The position numbers and the translations under genes are program-made. Positions 1 through 7,192 of a DNA stretch of 12,562 bases are shown one piece after another. Numbering within the stretch: the stretch's first letter is position 1; each line of letters begins with the position of its first letter. Source of the DNA: Candidatus Bathyarchaeum sp. (GTDB lineage: Archaea > Thermoproteota > Bathyarchaeia > Bathyarchaeales > Bathyarchaeaceae). A model generated the notes under the pieces. It worked only from the letters and a program-made list of their open reading frames with translations. It did no database searches and had not been told where the DNA came from. The stretch lies in assembly GCA_003096255.1 (NCBI GenBank), contig PIXS01000149.1, positions 1-12,562 of the forward strand, given 5' to 3'.

Positions 1-1
1 A

Positions 2-886
2 ACTTCATTAGTTCGCCTAAACCGAATAACTGCGGGTCTCAAATGTACCGTGGTGGCAAAACTTGAAGCCCAAAATCCAGGCGGTAGCGTAAAAGATAGA
101 ATAGGCTTCAACATGATCAAAGAAGCAGAAAAACAGGGCTTAATCACCAAAAAAACTGTGATAATAGAACCTACAAGCGGGAACACTGGAATCGGCTTAG
201 CCGTAGTAAGTGCCGTGAAAGGCTATCGGCTAATACTTACAATGCCCGAATCAATGAGCATGGAACGGCGACGGCTTCTAAAAGCCTATGGAGCAGAACT
301 AGTTCTCACCCCCGCAGCCGAAGGAATGAAAGGTGCAGTTAAAAAAGCCGAAGAACTTGCAGCACAAACACCTAACTCATTTATTCCTCAGCAATTCATG
401 AATCCTGCAAATCCCCAAATCCATCGAGAAACAACAGGTCCAGAAATTTGGAACGCAACAGAAGGAAAAATTGACATTCTTGTTGCAGGCGTTGGAACAG
501 GAGGAACAATAACTGGCATAGCTGAATACATCAAGCCCCTTAAACCCAAATTTGAAGCAATAGCAGTTGAGCCCTTCAACTCGCCCGTTCTCAGTGGAGG
601 AACTCCTGGACCCCACACGATTCAAGGAATAGGAGCAGGATTCATTCCAAAAATATTGAGATTGGATTTAGTTGACGAAGTGATCAAAGTAAAAGGTGAA
701 GATGCAGTAAAGACTGCTCGTCGTCTAGCCCAAGAGGAAGGATTGCTTATGGGAATCTCTTCTGGAGCAGCTACATATGCAGCATTACAGGTTGCTAAAA
801 GACCAGAAAACGAAGGAAAACTGTTGGTTGTAATATTGCCTGACACTGGAGAACGTTATCTAAGCACTTCCTTATATGAAACTTAA
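2..886 (+). CDS. cysK: Cysteine synthase (O-acetylserine sulfhydrylase), 5' end cut by window edge
   Basis: Pyridoxal-phosphate enzyme that makes L-cysteine from O-acetylserine and sulfide in the cytoplasm. The open frame runs to the left edge; its first visible residues ([15 protein letters not shown]) match the family's N-terminal 'GNTPLVRL' region, so the GTG at 50 is internal and the true start lies outside the window. Seen in the sequence: the PLP lysine in NPGGSVKDR (codon 92-94), the substrate loop TSGNTGIG, the PLP-phosphate loop GTGGTITG, the SSGAA serine that contacts the pyridine nitrogen, and the usual C-terminal [10 protein letters not shown]. The 294 visible residues are only about 10-15 short of a normal length. 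The serine acetyltransferase gene follows after 24 bases, so the two are almost certainly co-transcribed. A cystathionine beta-synthase relative is possible, but the length and the neighbour favour CysK. Confidence 0.95.
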   Translation, partial: TSLVRLNRITAGLKCTVVAKLEAQNPGGSVKDRIGFNMIKEAEKQGLITKKTVIIEPTSGNTGIGLAVVSAVKGYRLILTMPESMSMERRRLLKAYGAELVLTPAAEGMKGAVKKAEELAAQTPNSFIPQQFMNPANPQIHRETTGPEIWNATEGKIDILVAGVGTGGTITGIAEYIKPLKPKFEAIAVEPFNSPVLSGGTPGPHTIQGIGAGFIPKILRLDLVDEVIKVKGEDAVKTARRLAQEEGLLMGISSGAATYAALQVAKRPENEGKLLVVILPDTGERYLSTSLYET

Positions 887-910
887 GTCACTTGAAGATA
901 TGAAGAATAT

Positions 911-1930
911 ATGACAAAAAAGAAGGAAGCCAACCCAAAAAGTTGTAGAAAAAACGATTTCTACGACTGGAATCCAGAAAACATGATAGAAGACATCATG
1001 AGCAAACAGCTTGTTAACGAGGAAAAGTGGCTTGAAACAGGACTACCTACGTTAGTTGAACAAATCTCCGAGAATTACGAAACTTACGGCGGAATAAACC
1101 ATCTTGATGGAAAGGATTTACCCTCAAAGAAGGTGGTTATCAACATTCTTGAAGATATATTATCCATCCTTTTTCCAGGTTATCTAGGGGACAAGAAACT
1201 CGCCAAATCAAACATCAATGGCTACTTAACTACGGTTCTAAATTCAGTTTATGTAAGACTTGTTAAAGAAGTTGATAAAAGCCTAAAGTATTTCTGTAGA
1301 AAAAGCAACAAGTGCCCAGAAGATGTTTGCCGCAAAATGGCGCAGGTTATTGTCAGAGAACTTTTAGAAGAAATCTGTAGAATCAGAATTCTTCTAAGTG
1401 GGGATATTAAAGCAGCTTATTGTGGAGACCCCGCTGCAAAAAGCTTTGATGAAGTAATCCTTAGTTATCCCTGTGTTCTTGCCATTTCAACCTATAGGAT
1501 AGCTCATGAACTGTTTGTACGAAGAGTTCCGTTGATTCCTCGAATGATGAGTGAATACGCTCACTCGATAACTGGTATTGATATTCATCCAGGTGCGAAG
1601 ATTGGAAAAAATTTCTTTATTGATCATGGAACTGGTGTGATTATAGGAGAGACTGCAGAGATCGGTGATGATGTAAAAATCTATCAGGGAGTTACTTTGG
1701 GTGCTCTGAGTTTTCCAAAGGATGAAAAGGGGCATGCAGTTAAGGGGATAAAAAGGCATCCGACTGTTGGTAATGGTGTGGTTATTTATTCTAATGCTTC
1801 TATTCTTGGAGAAAAGGCTGTAATTGGGGACAATGCCGTTATAGGTGGAAACGTTTGGATAACATCGAAAATTCCATCAGAAACTATTGTAACTGTGAAG
1901 TTTCCAGAGTTGAAGTTAACTAAAAAATAA
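911..1930 (+). CDS. cysE: Serine O-acetyltransferase, EpsC-type with long N-terminal region
   Basis: Transfers acetyl from acetyl-CoA to L-serine, giving the O-acetylserine used by the cysteine synthase just upstream. The protein has 339 residues. The first ~150 form a charged helical region (family SAT N-terminal domain, longer than in E. coli CysE), and residues ~205-330 form a left-handed beta-helix of hexapeptide repeats. Catalytic residues are visible by family comparison: D163 in GDPAAKSFDE, D228-H229 in DHGTG and H263 in KRHPTV; IGETAEIGDDVKIYQGVTLG is the core hexapeptide stretch. The C-terminus ends soon after the last coil, in a lysine-rich tail, without the usual 'G-NPA-' segment. 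The ATG at 911 is chosen because an ATG at 900 meets a stop after four codons. It converges on the pilus operon. Confidence 0.93.
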   Translation: MTKKKEANPKSCRKNDFYDWNPENMIEDIMSKQLVNEEKWLETGLPTLVEQISENYETYGGINHLDGKDLPSKKVVINILEDILSILFPGYLGDKKLAKSNINGYLTTVLNSVYVRLVKEVDKSLKYFCRKSNKCPEDVCRKMAQVIVRELLEEICRIRILLSGDIKAAYCGDPAAKSFDEVILSYPCVLAISTYRIAHELFVRRVPLIPRMMSEYAHSITGIDIHPGAKIGKNFFIDHGTGVIIGETAEIGDDVKIYQGVTLGALSFPKDEKGHAVKGIKRHPTVGNGVVIYSNASILGEKAVIGDNAVIGGNVWITSKIPSETIVTVKFPELKLTKK

Positions 1931-1974
1931 GCAGTCTGAAATCTTGAAGTCTTCTAACTTCCAGAGTAGACTGC
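1931..1974. terminator. Two-step inverted repeat between convergent cysE and pilus operon
   Basis: GCAGTCT (1931-1937) pairs perfectly with AGACTGC (1968-1974), and inside it GAAGT (1946-1950) pairs with ACTTC (1957-1961) around a six-base loop. The repeat starts on the base after the cysE stop codon and covers the last codons of the large pilin gene, so it could act as a shared end signal for both converging transcripts. There is no clear T-run on either side, so termination is inference; the pairing itself is plain. Confidence 0.35.
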
Positions 1975-3312
1975 TGTGTTTCCTCTTTCTGTCACAACTT
2001 TTACTGTGTAGCCGCCTGTGGGCAAAGTGATGTCGTCGCGAAGGTACGGTTTTGTTTCTGCAGAGTTCAAGTAAATGTTTATGTCGTAGCGTTGATGGTC
2101 TGTCGAGTTGGTTATCCATAAGGAGACCAGATGGACGGTTAAGCCCCCAACGTTTTGGAAGGTACATCGAGTTCCATAAGTTTTCACTCTGGCTCCCAGA
2201 AAATCTATCCTTACTTCTGTTTGGATGCTATCGACGCCTTCGTCAACCAACTTGACATCGATTGTGCCATCACCCTGAACATAGTTTTGCCATCCATCCG
2301 TAATCTCTACTGCATAGTAGTCCCATCCCAGCGTCGGCGTGTAGCCCTCCGTGGAGTTGAAGCCTACATTGCTGTATGTGGAAGTTACCAAATTGTATGC
2401 TTTCAGAATCCAGTTCTCTCCAGCGTCATCAGCCCTGAACCTAAGGTATATCTCAATTGATTTAATGTCCTCTGGCGGATATGTGCCCAAATCTATTACA
2501 AAGGATCCATTTAGGTCAAGGGAATATACACTGGCACTTGAGTCCTTGCTTACAGTCACTTCATCAACGTGGGCGCTTTCACCACTCCAAACATTGTCAG
2601 CAAACCATCTGATTTGGAAATCTGAAACAAAATATTGGCTATCTGTGAGGGTTTCTGTGTAGTGGTGCCAACCATTTCCTGACGCCTCTTGGTTCAAATC
2701 TTGATGAGTGTTCCATGAGCTGCCGTCATAGTATTGAAGCATAAAATCGCCGTCGTCTAGTGCACGATCATTCCACCAGAAATCAACAGTAATTGCATCT
2801 GTTCCCAAACAGTTCATGCTGGGAGACGTCAAATAGCCTGATTCGCCTCCTCCGCTTCCATCAAAATCCGCTGAAAACGTTCCATCGTGTGCATAGTTGC
2901 TTTCTTGTGCCCAATTACCTGTTGCACTCCAGCCCGCGGGAGGCCAAGTGTCCTCGAAGGATTCACCATCGATTAGTGTTTCGCCACTTCCGCCTGAAGC
3001 AGTTTCACTGAAGCTCTCATAATTGCCGTCAATTGTTTGTGTGCCTGTGTAGTCACCATTGGTTCGACTGCCTGAAGTAACCACATATTCGCTTTGGGCT
3101 ACAAACCATGAAGAGTAGATTCCGTCTTCAACATTTGTGATGCTGATGTTCTCCTTTATTTTTTCCCAGTCCACTTGGTTCATCTCGTAGTTCCACAGCA
3201 CAAGATTCGAGACTATGGCCAGAATTATCACTAGGCTGAGGGCTACAACTATGATGTTGCTGATGCCCCGCCGATTACTTCTAAGACGGCGACGTGTAAT
3301 AGTCCGCAACAT
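1954..3312 (-). CDS. Large pilin-like protein with internal lectin-like module (possible adhesin or tip subunit)
   Basis: Protein of 452 residues, probably an extracellular filament subunit or adhesin. It opens with an arginine-rich leader ending in RRG (14-16), followed by a hydrophobic stretch at 17-40 starting ISNIIVVALSLV. This is the layout of an archaeal class III (prepilin-type) signal, with likely cleavage after G16. Residues ~117-256 (from SFEDTWPPAGW to HVDEVTV) look like a concanavalin/MAM-type jelly-roll; residues ~260-380 form a second beta-rich module; and the C-terminus (~383-452) resembles the body of the small pilin just upstream (NVGGLTVHLVSLW and YTVKVVTERG). The ATG at 3312 has the upstream sequence GAGAGGAACAA (Shine-Dalgarno at good spacing) although it overlaps the preceding gene by 32 bases. 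It is the last gene of the pilus operon. The carbohydrate-binding role is inference. Confidence 0.75.
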   Translation of the reverse strand: MLRTITRRRLRSNRRGISNIIVVALSLVIILAIVSNLVLWNYEMNQVDWEKIKENISITNVEDGIYSSWFVAQSEYVVTSGSRTNGDYTGTQTIDGNYESFSETASGGSGETLIDGESFEDTWPPAGWSATGNWAQESNYAHDGTFSADFDGSGGGESGYLTSPSMNCLGTDAITVDFWWNDRALDDGDFMLQYYDGSSWNTHQDLNQEASGNGWHHYTETLTDSQYFVSDFQIRWFADNVWSGESAHVDEVTVSKDSSASVYSLDLNGSFVIDLGTYPPEDIKSIEIYLRFRADDAGENWILKAYNLVTSTYSNVGFNSTEGYTPTLGWDYYAVEITDGWQNYVQGDGTIDVKLVDEGVDSIQTEVRIDFLGARVKTYGTRCTFQNVGGLTVHLVSLWITNSTDHQRYDINIYLNSAETKPYLRDDITLPTGGYTVKVVTERGNTAVYSGS

Positions 3313-3682
3313 TTGTTCCTCTCACAGTTACAACCTTAATTTCATACGCAGAGTTTGGGCTCCAGCTGTAAGTTACATTCAGCCACCCATGTTCATTCTG
3401 TTCCAACTCAAGAACCTCAAAGGATTGGCTTACACGATTAACGTAAACCGCGTCTACCTTAACGGAAACCCTGCCCACGTTACGAAGATACAAAGAAACT
3501 TCGTCTGAAGTAAACCAAACATCTTCAACAATGAGGCGCTCGCCCATATTGTCATGAAGACCGTCTGTGATGACGTAAGTGGCTCCAATGGCGATTGACA
3601 TACCCGCAACTGCAATAACAGTCATTAAGAGACTGCTCAAGACAGGGGTTATTGCCCTCCTGTTCCGGGATAGCTTTCTCAT
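3281..3682 (-). CDS. Small archaeal type IV pilin-like protein
   Basis: Pilin-like subunit of about 133 residues. The N-terminus MRKLSRNRRAITPVLSS has a basic leader and then a hydrophobic helix (ITPVLSSLLMTVIAVAGMSI), the familiar archaeal pilin N-terminal pattern; cleavage would fall after RRA. The rest is a small beta-rich domain with the motif LRNVGRVSVKVDAVYVN and the end YEIKVVTVRGTNVADY. Start choice: the ATG at 3682 has GGAGAG seven bases ahead and gives a normal short leader. An ATG at 3697 shares a base with the stop of the previous gene (TAATG) and is the alternative; a start at 3730 would give an unusually long leader. It lies between the second membrane platform gene and the large pilin, whose C-terminal domain it resembles. 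It may be a major or a minor pilin. Confidence 0.75.
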   Translation of the reverse strand: MRKLSRNRRAITPVLSSLLMTVIAVAGMSIAIGATYVITDGLHDNMGERLIVEDVWFTSDEVSLYLRNVGRVSVKVDAVYVNRVSQSFEVLELEQNEHGWLNVTYSWSPNSAYEIKVVTVRGTNVADYYTSPS

Positions 3683-3696
3683 CTTTTTTCTCTCCA

Positions 3697-4512
3697 TTAA
3701 ACCACAAACTTGAACACTAGATACCCGCATGTTAACAGTATAACGCTGTGTTTCAGGCCGCCGCCAACTGTTCCTTCACCCATTTTTCCAGCTACAAGAC
3801 CTCCAAAGAAACCTTGGATGGCGCTCATGTGGAAGAACACGCTTCTCGCTTCTGTCGGCGTCATTAATGTAGCTTGGGTCATGGAGAAATCTGACACGTC
3901 AACAAAGAAGGACTTGAAGAGCATCACAATAGTGAAGAGGAAGACGAAGAAGGGAACATAGATGATTGCGAGATAGGGTCTGGTCTGGGTTTTTCGTTCA
4001 GTATCAAACATCAATGTTGTTTGCACAAATTTTTCCAGCGGCTCAAAAACTTTCTCAACTTTTCCTCCTGACCTCTGGGCTTCAAGAATCAAGGGAACTG
4101 TTCGTCCTACCAGAGCCGTGTCAACACGTTTACTAAAGGATTGCAGCGCGTCTTCGAAGGAGACTCCCCAGCTCATCTGGGCAACCATCTTCTTCAGTTC
4201 CTTGGTTAACGGCCCATAATTTCTCTTAGACGCTTCCTCCACTGCTTGAGGCAGAGTCATTCCGCTTCTTTGGGCTTGAACGATGCTTCGGAAGAGGTCC
4301 GGAAGATGCTTGTCTATTGATCTCTTCCATCGGTAATCCACGTAATCGAGGACGGCTGGAGGAAAAACTGTGATTACCACAGCTAACAGGAAGTATTCGT
4401 CGAAGAGGGGGCTGTCCCTGAGTAAGAGAATGGCTGTGACGCATATGATTATCCCTAGGACACCCGAGACAATCCACGCAATTTTCTTCTCTACACTTTC
4501 AACCTTTGGCAT
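3697..4512 (-). CDS. Type IV pilus platform membrane protein, TadC-like (T2SSF domain)
   Basis: Inner platform protein expected to sit in the cytoplasmic membrane and couple the secretion ATPase to pilin assembly. Taken from the ATG at 4512 it has 271 residues, with hydrophobic segments near 11-31, 39-56, 169-190, 215-232 and 245-270. A soluble T2SSF (GspF/FlaJ-like) region at ~68-165 contains LPDLFRSIVQAQRSGMTLPQ and a second half with VPLILEAQRSGG. The ATG at 4512 lies five bases past the stop of the previous gene; a TTG at 4548 would add 12 residues and overlap it by 32 bases. It is shorter than its neighbour and follows it directly, as TadC follows TadB in Tad-type systems. The T2SSF assignment is firm; the TadC label is by analogy. 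Confidence 0.8.
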   Translation of the reverse strand: MPKVESVEKKIAWIVSGVLGIIICVTAILLLRDSPLFDEYFLLAVVITVFPPAVLDYVDYRWKRSIDKHLPDLFRSIVQAQRSGMTLPQAVEEASKRNYGPLTKELKKMVAQMSWGVSFEDALQSFSKRVDTALVGRTVPLILEAQRSGGKVEKVFEPLEKFVQTTLMFDTERKTQTRPYLAIIYVPFFVFLFTIVMLFKSFFVDVSDFSMTQATLMTPTEARSVFFHMSAIQGFFGGLVAGKMGEGTVGGGLKHSVILLTCGYLVFKFVV

Positions 4513-4516
4513 AATC

Positions 4517-5521
4517 TCATCTCTTCGGCGAAACCATGTCCAAGACAATCAGAAACACCATTGACCCAATCGGCAAGCCGATGTAAGTCAACAGCTGCAA
4601 CATTAAACGCGAATCCAAGAATCCAAATCCCCCACTTCCTAACATTGACATAACCGCAAGCATCACCACAAAGATTAGTGAACCCGCAACCATCAGAGTG
4701 ACATAGAATTCAGCCAAAACTGCAAGATTGTCAGAAAAACGTTTCAGGGCAATCTGCTTTAACTTCATGTATTGCTGTGACCTGTTTCTGAGGTATTTTA
4801 CTAGGTTTCCTCCTGAGTAGACGACAGAAATGAAGCCTTCGATTAGCTCCTTGAATCTTTCAGAGGGAGTTCTTTTGGATGTGGTTTCTAATGCGGAAAG
4901 GGCGTCAAAGCCGAAAAGCTCTACGTCCCGAACTACTGTTCTTGCCACGTCAGAGATTGCTAACGAGGCGTCAATTTGGGCTAGAGAACGCCATATGAAG
5001 TCTGGGGGCACACCTGCGCCAGCCAAAATCGACATGTATCCTGTGGCAAATGGCAGTTCATCCTCTAAATCTCTCTTCAGAGTGTCTGCTCGATAACTTG
5101 GGTAAGCGTAGAATGCTGTCACTGTTAAGGCGCCAGCAAACAAGCTCAATCCAAACCCGAACAGAAGGGACGAAAAGAGTGAAGTCTTAAAGACAAAGAA
5201 CAGAAGCAACGGAACGATAACCATAAATGATGCGGACAGCAGCAGACTCGCGAGAATTACTGTGCTGACGTAAGCTTTGAAGTTGATTTTTATCCCCGAC
5301 TTCTTCAAGTTCACGTCCAAGTCTTTGAACAAGGGCATGAAGCGGTTTGTTCTTCCTCCTATGATCTGGTATGCAAAAACCTGAGGCTTAGTTGCTCCCA
5401 GTTTAAGGCGCTCAATCCAACGAGAAAAGACGTTTGTAATTGGAGAGAAAGGACCGCTTACGGCATCTTTGGCGCGGTTGTAGTCTCTTTTGAGCTTCTT
5501 TCTCGTTTTGTTTGTGCTCAT
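4517..5521 (-). CDS. Type IV pilus platform membrane protein, TadB/FlaJ-like (T2SSF domain)
   Basis: First of two platform proteins in this operon, 334 residues. A basic cytoplasmic N-terminus of ~80 residues is followed by membrane segments at ~86-110 and 114-139, a T2SSF cytoplasmic region at ~150-260 (ELPFATGYMSILAGAGVPP, then FKELIEGFISVVYSGGNL), and further membrane segments at ~262-285 and 306-328. Its start ATG overlaps the stop of the ATPase gene by four bases (ATGA, 5518-5521), which implies translational coupling. Archaella and many archaeal pili use a single FlaJ/UpsF-type protein; a pair is typical of Tad/Epd-like machines. An individual family within T2SSF cannot be fixed by eye. 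Confidence 0.82.
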   Translation of the reverse strand: MSTNKTRKKLKRDYNRAKDAVSGPFSPITNVFSRWIERLKLGATKPQVFAYQIIGGRTNRFMPLFKDLDVNLKKSGIKINFKAYVSTVILASLLLSASFMVIVPLLLFFVFKTSLFSSLLFGFGLSLFAGALTVTAFYAYPSYRADTLKRDLEDELPFATGYMSILAGAGVPPDFIWRSLAQIDASLAISDVARTVVRDVELFGFDALSALETTSKRTPSERFKELIEGFISVVYSGGNLVKYLRNRSQQYMKLKQIALKRFSDNLAVLAEFYVTLMVAGSLIFVVMLAVMSMLGSGGFGFLDSRLMLQLLTYIGLPIGSMVFLIVLDMVSPKR

Positions 5522-7038
5522 GATGTTCCCAACCTAGCCTTTCTGAAGACGCGATTGGGGTCAGCATAGTAGTCCCTGATAACCGAAACAACGTCAGGGT
5601 ACTTCCGAATGCCCTTCTGTGCCATCCACTCCAGCACTGTTCTTCGCTTATGAAGCTCCTTCCGAACTTCATCCTCGTTAAGCCCCTTACGTTGCATCTT
5701 TTCTTCCAAGATGTGACTGTAACCAGAATACTCGAAAGTGTCACTTCTTGCATCCCAACGATACACCTCATTGGTTATCAGCTCCTTTGTCTTAGGGTCC
5801 AACCCCACAATCTCTGTCACAGCCCGAGTTCTTCTAGCTGGTTTGCCATCAACCTCTGTTCGAAGCTGAACCGCTATCGCATCAATCATTGTCAAGAGCG
5901 GTTTTGGAATATTCATTGGTTCTGAACCCAGACGGTGAATAACTGAACTCGCAGATTCGCCGTGAATTGTTCCCATACCAAGATGCCCTGTTGCCATTGC
6001 CTGAAAAAGAGTGTAAGCTTCTTCACCACGAACCTCGCCCACCAGCAGGTAATCGGGTCTCTGCCTTACAGCCGCCCTCAAAAGATCGAAGAGTGTGATT
6101 GCTCCAACACTGTCTTTGTTGTCCCCAAAACCTGTTCTTGCAACAGACGGAATCCAGTTCTCATGGGGCAGGTTTAGTTCCGCGGTGTCCTCTACGCTGA
6201 CCAGCTTTAGTCCAGGCTTGATGAACATCGAAAAGCAGTTGAGTATTGTCGTTTTTCCTGAAGCAACGCCCCCTGCTACAAGAATGGATGCCCTGTTTTC
6301 GATGGTGTACCAGAAGTATGCAGCCATCTCAGGCGATATTGTGCCAAGAGAAATCAAATCTGTAATAGTCAGTGGGTCGACACGGAAGCGCCGAATTGTA
6401 AACGTTGAACCTCTACGGGTAACCTCGTCTCCGTAGGTCATTTGTATACGGCTGCCGTCGGGCAGGGATGCATCAAGTATAGGCATCGCAAGGGAAATGT
6501 TCTTTCGCGCCATGTAAGCCAGCCGCACTATGAAGGAGTTCAGTTCCTCACTGTCATTGAAGAGAATGTTTGTTGGCAGAGATTCGTAGTCGCGGTGCCA
6601 AACATAGATTGGTATCTGAACACCATCTGCCGAGATATCTTCAATCAGTGGGTCCTTCATCAGGGGGTCTATTTTGCCGTAGCCAAGGAAGTCACGTATA
6701 ATGAAGTACATGAGCTTGTCCACGGCTTCCTCATCGATCTTCAGGCGGTAATCCTTGATTATTTCACGAATCTTAGTCTTGAGATACTCTTCAGCCTTCG
6801 CTCGTGTACCAATTTCCTTGAGATTAACGTCAATTTCCTCAACCAAAATCTCTTTGATTTCCTTGAGCTGCTGCTCCTCTTCTTCAAGAAGCGTGGGCTC
6901 AATCAATTCATACTTGATTCTTTGGCTGTTTGGTTCAGTAACTACTGCCGCGTAGACGTAGGGCTCATGAATTGGATATACCTCTCGGAAAACGGATGTT
7001 TTTTTTCTTTCAGGCACGATTTTTGCGTTACTTTTCAT
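5518..7038 (-). CDS. Type IV pilus assembly / secretion ATPase (GspE-VirB11-FlaI/TadA family)
   Basis: Cytoplasmic hexameric ATPase that drives filament assembly; 506 residues. The N-terminal ~110 residues are charged and helical (acidic patch LLEEEEQQLKEIKEIL), as in FlaI/TadA relatives. The core shows FLGYGKIDPLMKDPLIEDIS (N-domain), Walker A GGVASGKTT (256-264, K262), the Asp box VEDTAELNLP (282-291), Walker B with E335 in RPDYLLVGEVRGEE, and the His box GHLGMGTIHGES (351-362). The ATG at 7038 is preceded by GTGAGGGCTAA, a plausible ribosome-binding site. It is the first gene of the operon, 154 bases downstream of the aIF5B stop, in a gap with palindromes. All catalytic motifs are intact, so the machine looks functional. 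The matching prepilin peptidase is not in this window. Confidence 0.92.
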   Translation of the reverse strand: MKSNAKIVPERKKTSVFREVYPIHEPYVYAAVVTEPNSQRIKYELIEPTLLEEEEQQLKEIKEILVEEIDVNLKEIGTRAKAEEYLKTKIREIIKDYRLKIDEEAVDKLMYFIIRDFLGYGKIDPLMKDPLIEDISADGVQIPIYVWHRDYESLPTNILFNDSEELNSFIVRLAYMARKNISLAMPILDASLPDGSRIQMTYGDEVTRRGSTFTIRRFRVDPLTITDLISLGTISPEMAAYFWYTIENRASILVAGGVASGKTTILNCFSMFIKPGLKLVSVEDTAELNLPHENWIPSVARTGFGDNKDSVGAITLFDLLRAAVRQRPDYLLVGEVRGEEAYTLFQAMATGHLGMGTIHGESASSVIHRLGSEPMNIPKPLLTMIDAIAVQLRTEVDGKPARRTRAVTEIVGLDPKTKELITNEVYRWDARSDTFEYSGYSHILEEKMQRKGLNEDEVRKELHKRRTVLEWMAQKGIRKYPDVVSVIRDYYADPNRVFRKARLGTS

Positions 7039-7092
7039 TTAGCCCTCACGTTCACTCCGTTTTTTAGTTCTCGCGATAGGGAATTGGCTGTT

Positions 7093-7116
7093 TGAACCGG
7101 TTCATGGTATTCATGA
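7093..7116. promoter_or_regulatory. Overlapping palindromes ahead of the pilus operon (candidate operator)
   Basis: A perfect 12-base palindrome TGAACCGGTTCA (7093-7104) overlaps a second inverted repeat, TCATG-N5-CATGA (7102-7116). They lie 55-78 bases upstream of the pilus ATPase start and outside any coding region. Dyads like this are typical binding sites for dimeric regulators, but no regulator gene is seen nearby. The role is inference; the symmetry is directly visible. Confidence 0.4.
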
Positions 7117-7140
7117 CAAAAAAGTAGTCTATCTTAAGAC

Positions 7141-7152
7141 TTAATAAAATAT
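7141..7152 (-). promoter_or_regulatory. Candidate TATA box for the pilus operon
   Basis: On the minus strand this reads ATATTTTATTAA, an AT-rich box resembling the archaeal TATA element, about 105-115 bases upstream of the ATPase ATG and after the aIF5B stop. Transcription would begin near 7115-7125, putting the palindromes in the early leader. A T6 run on the minus strand (7118-7123) in the same gap could instead end the aIF5B transcript. An A-rich box nearer the gene (7058-7065) is a rival. Confidence 0.25.
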
Positions 7153-7192
7153 GTGGATTCAGAATCACTTAAACAAGAGACATAGTTTGACT

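Noticed and set aside
50..52. GTG as the start of cysK
   Set aside because: Family sequence (TSLVRLNR and beyond) continues upstream in frame to the window edge.
2690..2702. GGTTCAAATC, resembling a tRNA T-loop (also GGTTCGAC near 3060)
   Set aside because: Both lie within the large pilin gene and no acceptor, D or anticodon arms can be formed around them.
6442..7095. Plus-strand open frame of 217 codons
   Set aside because: It is the antisense shadow of the pilus ATPase, whose catalytic motifs are on the minus strand.
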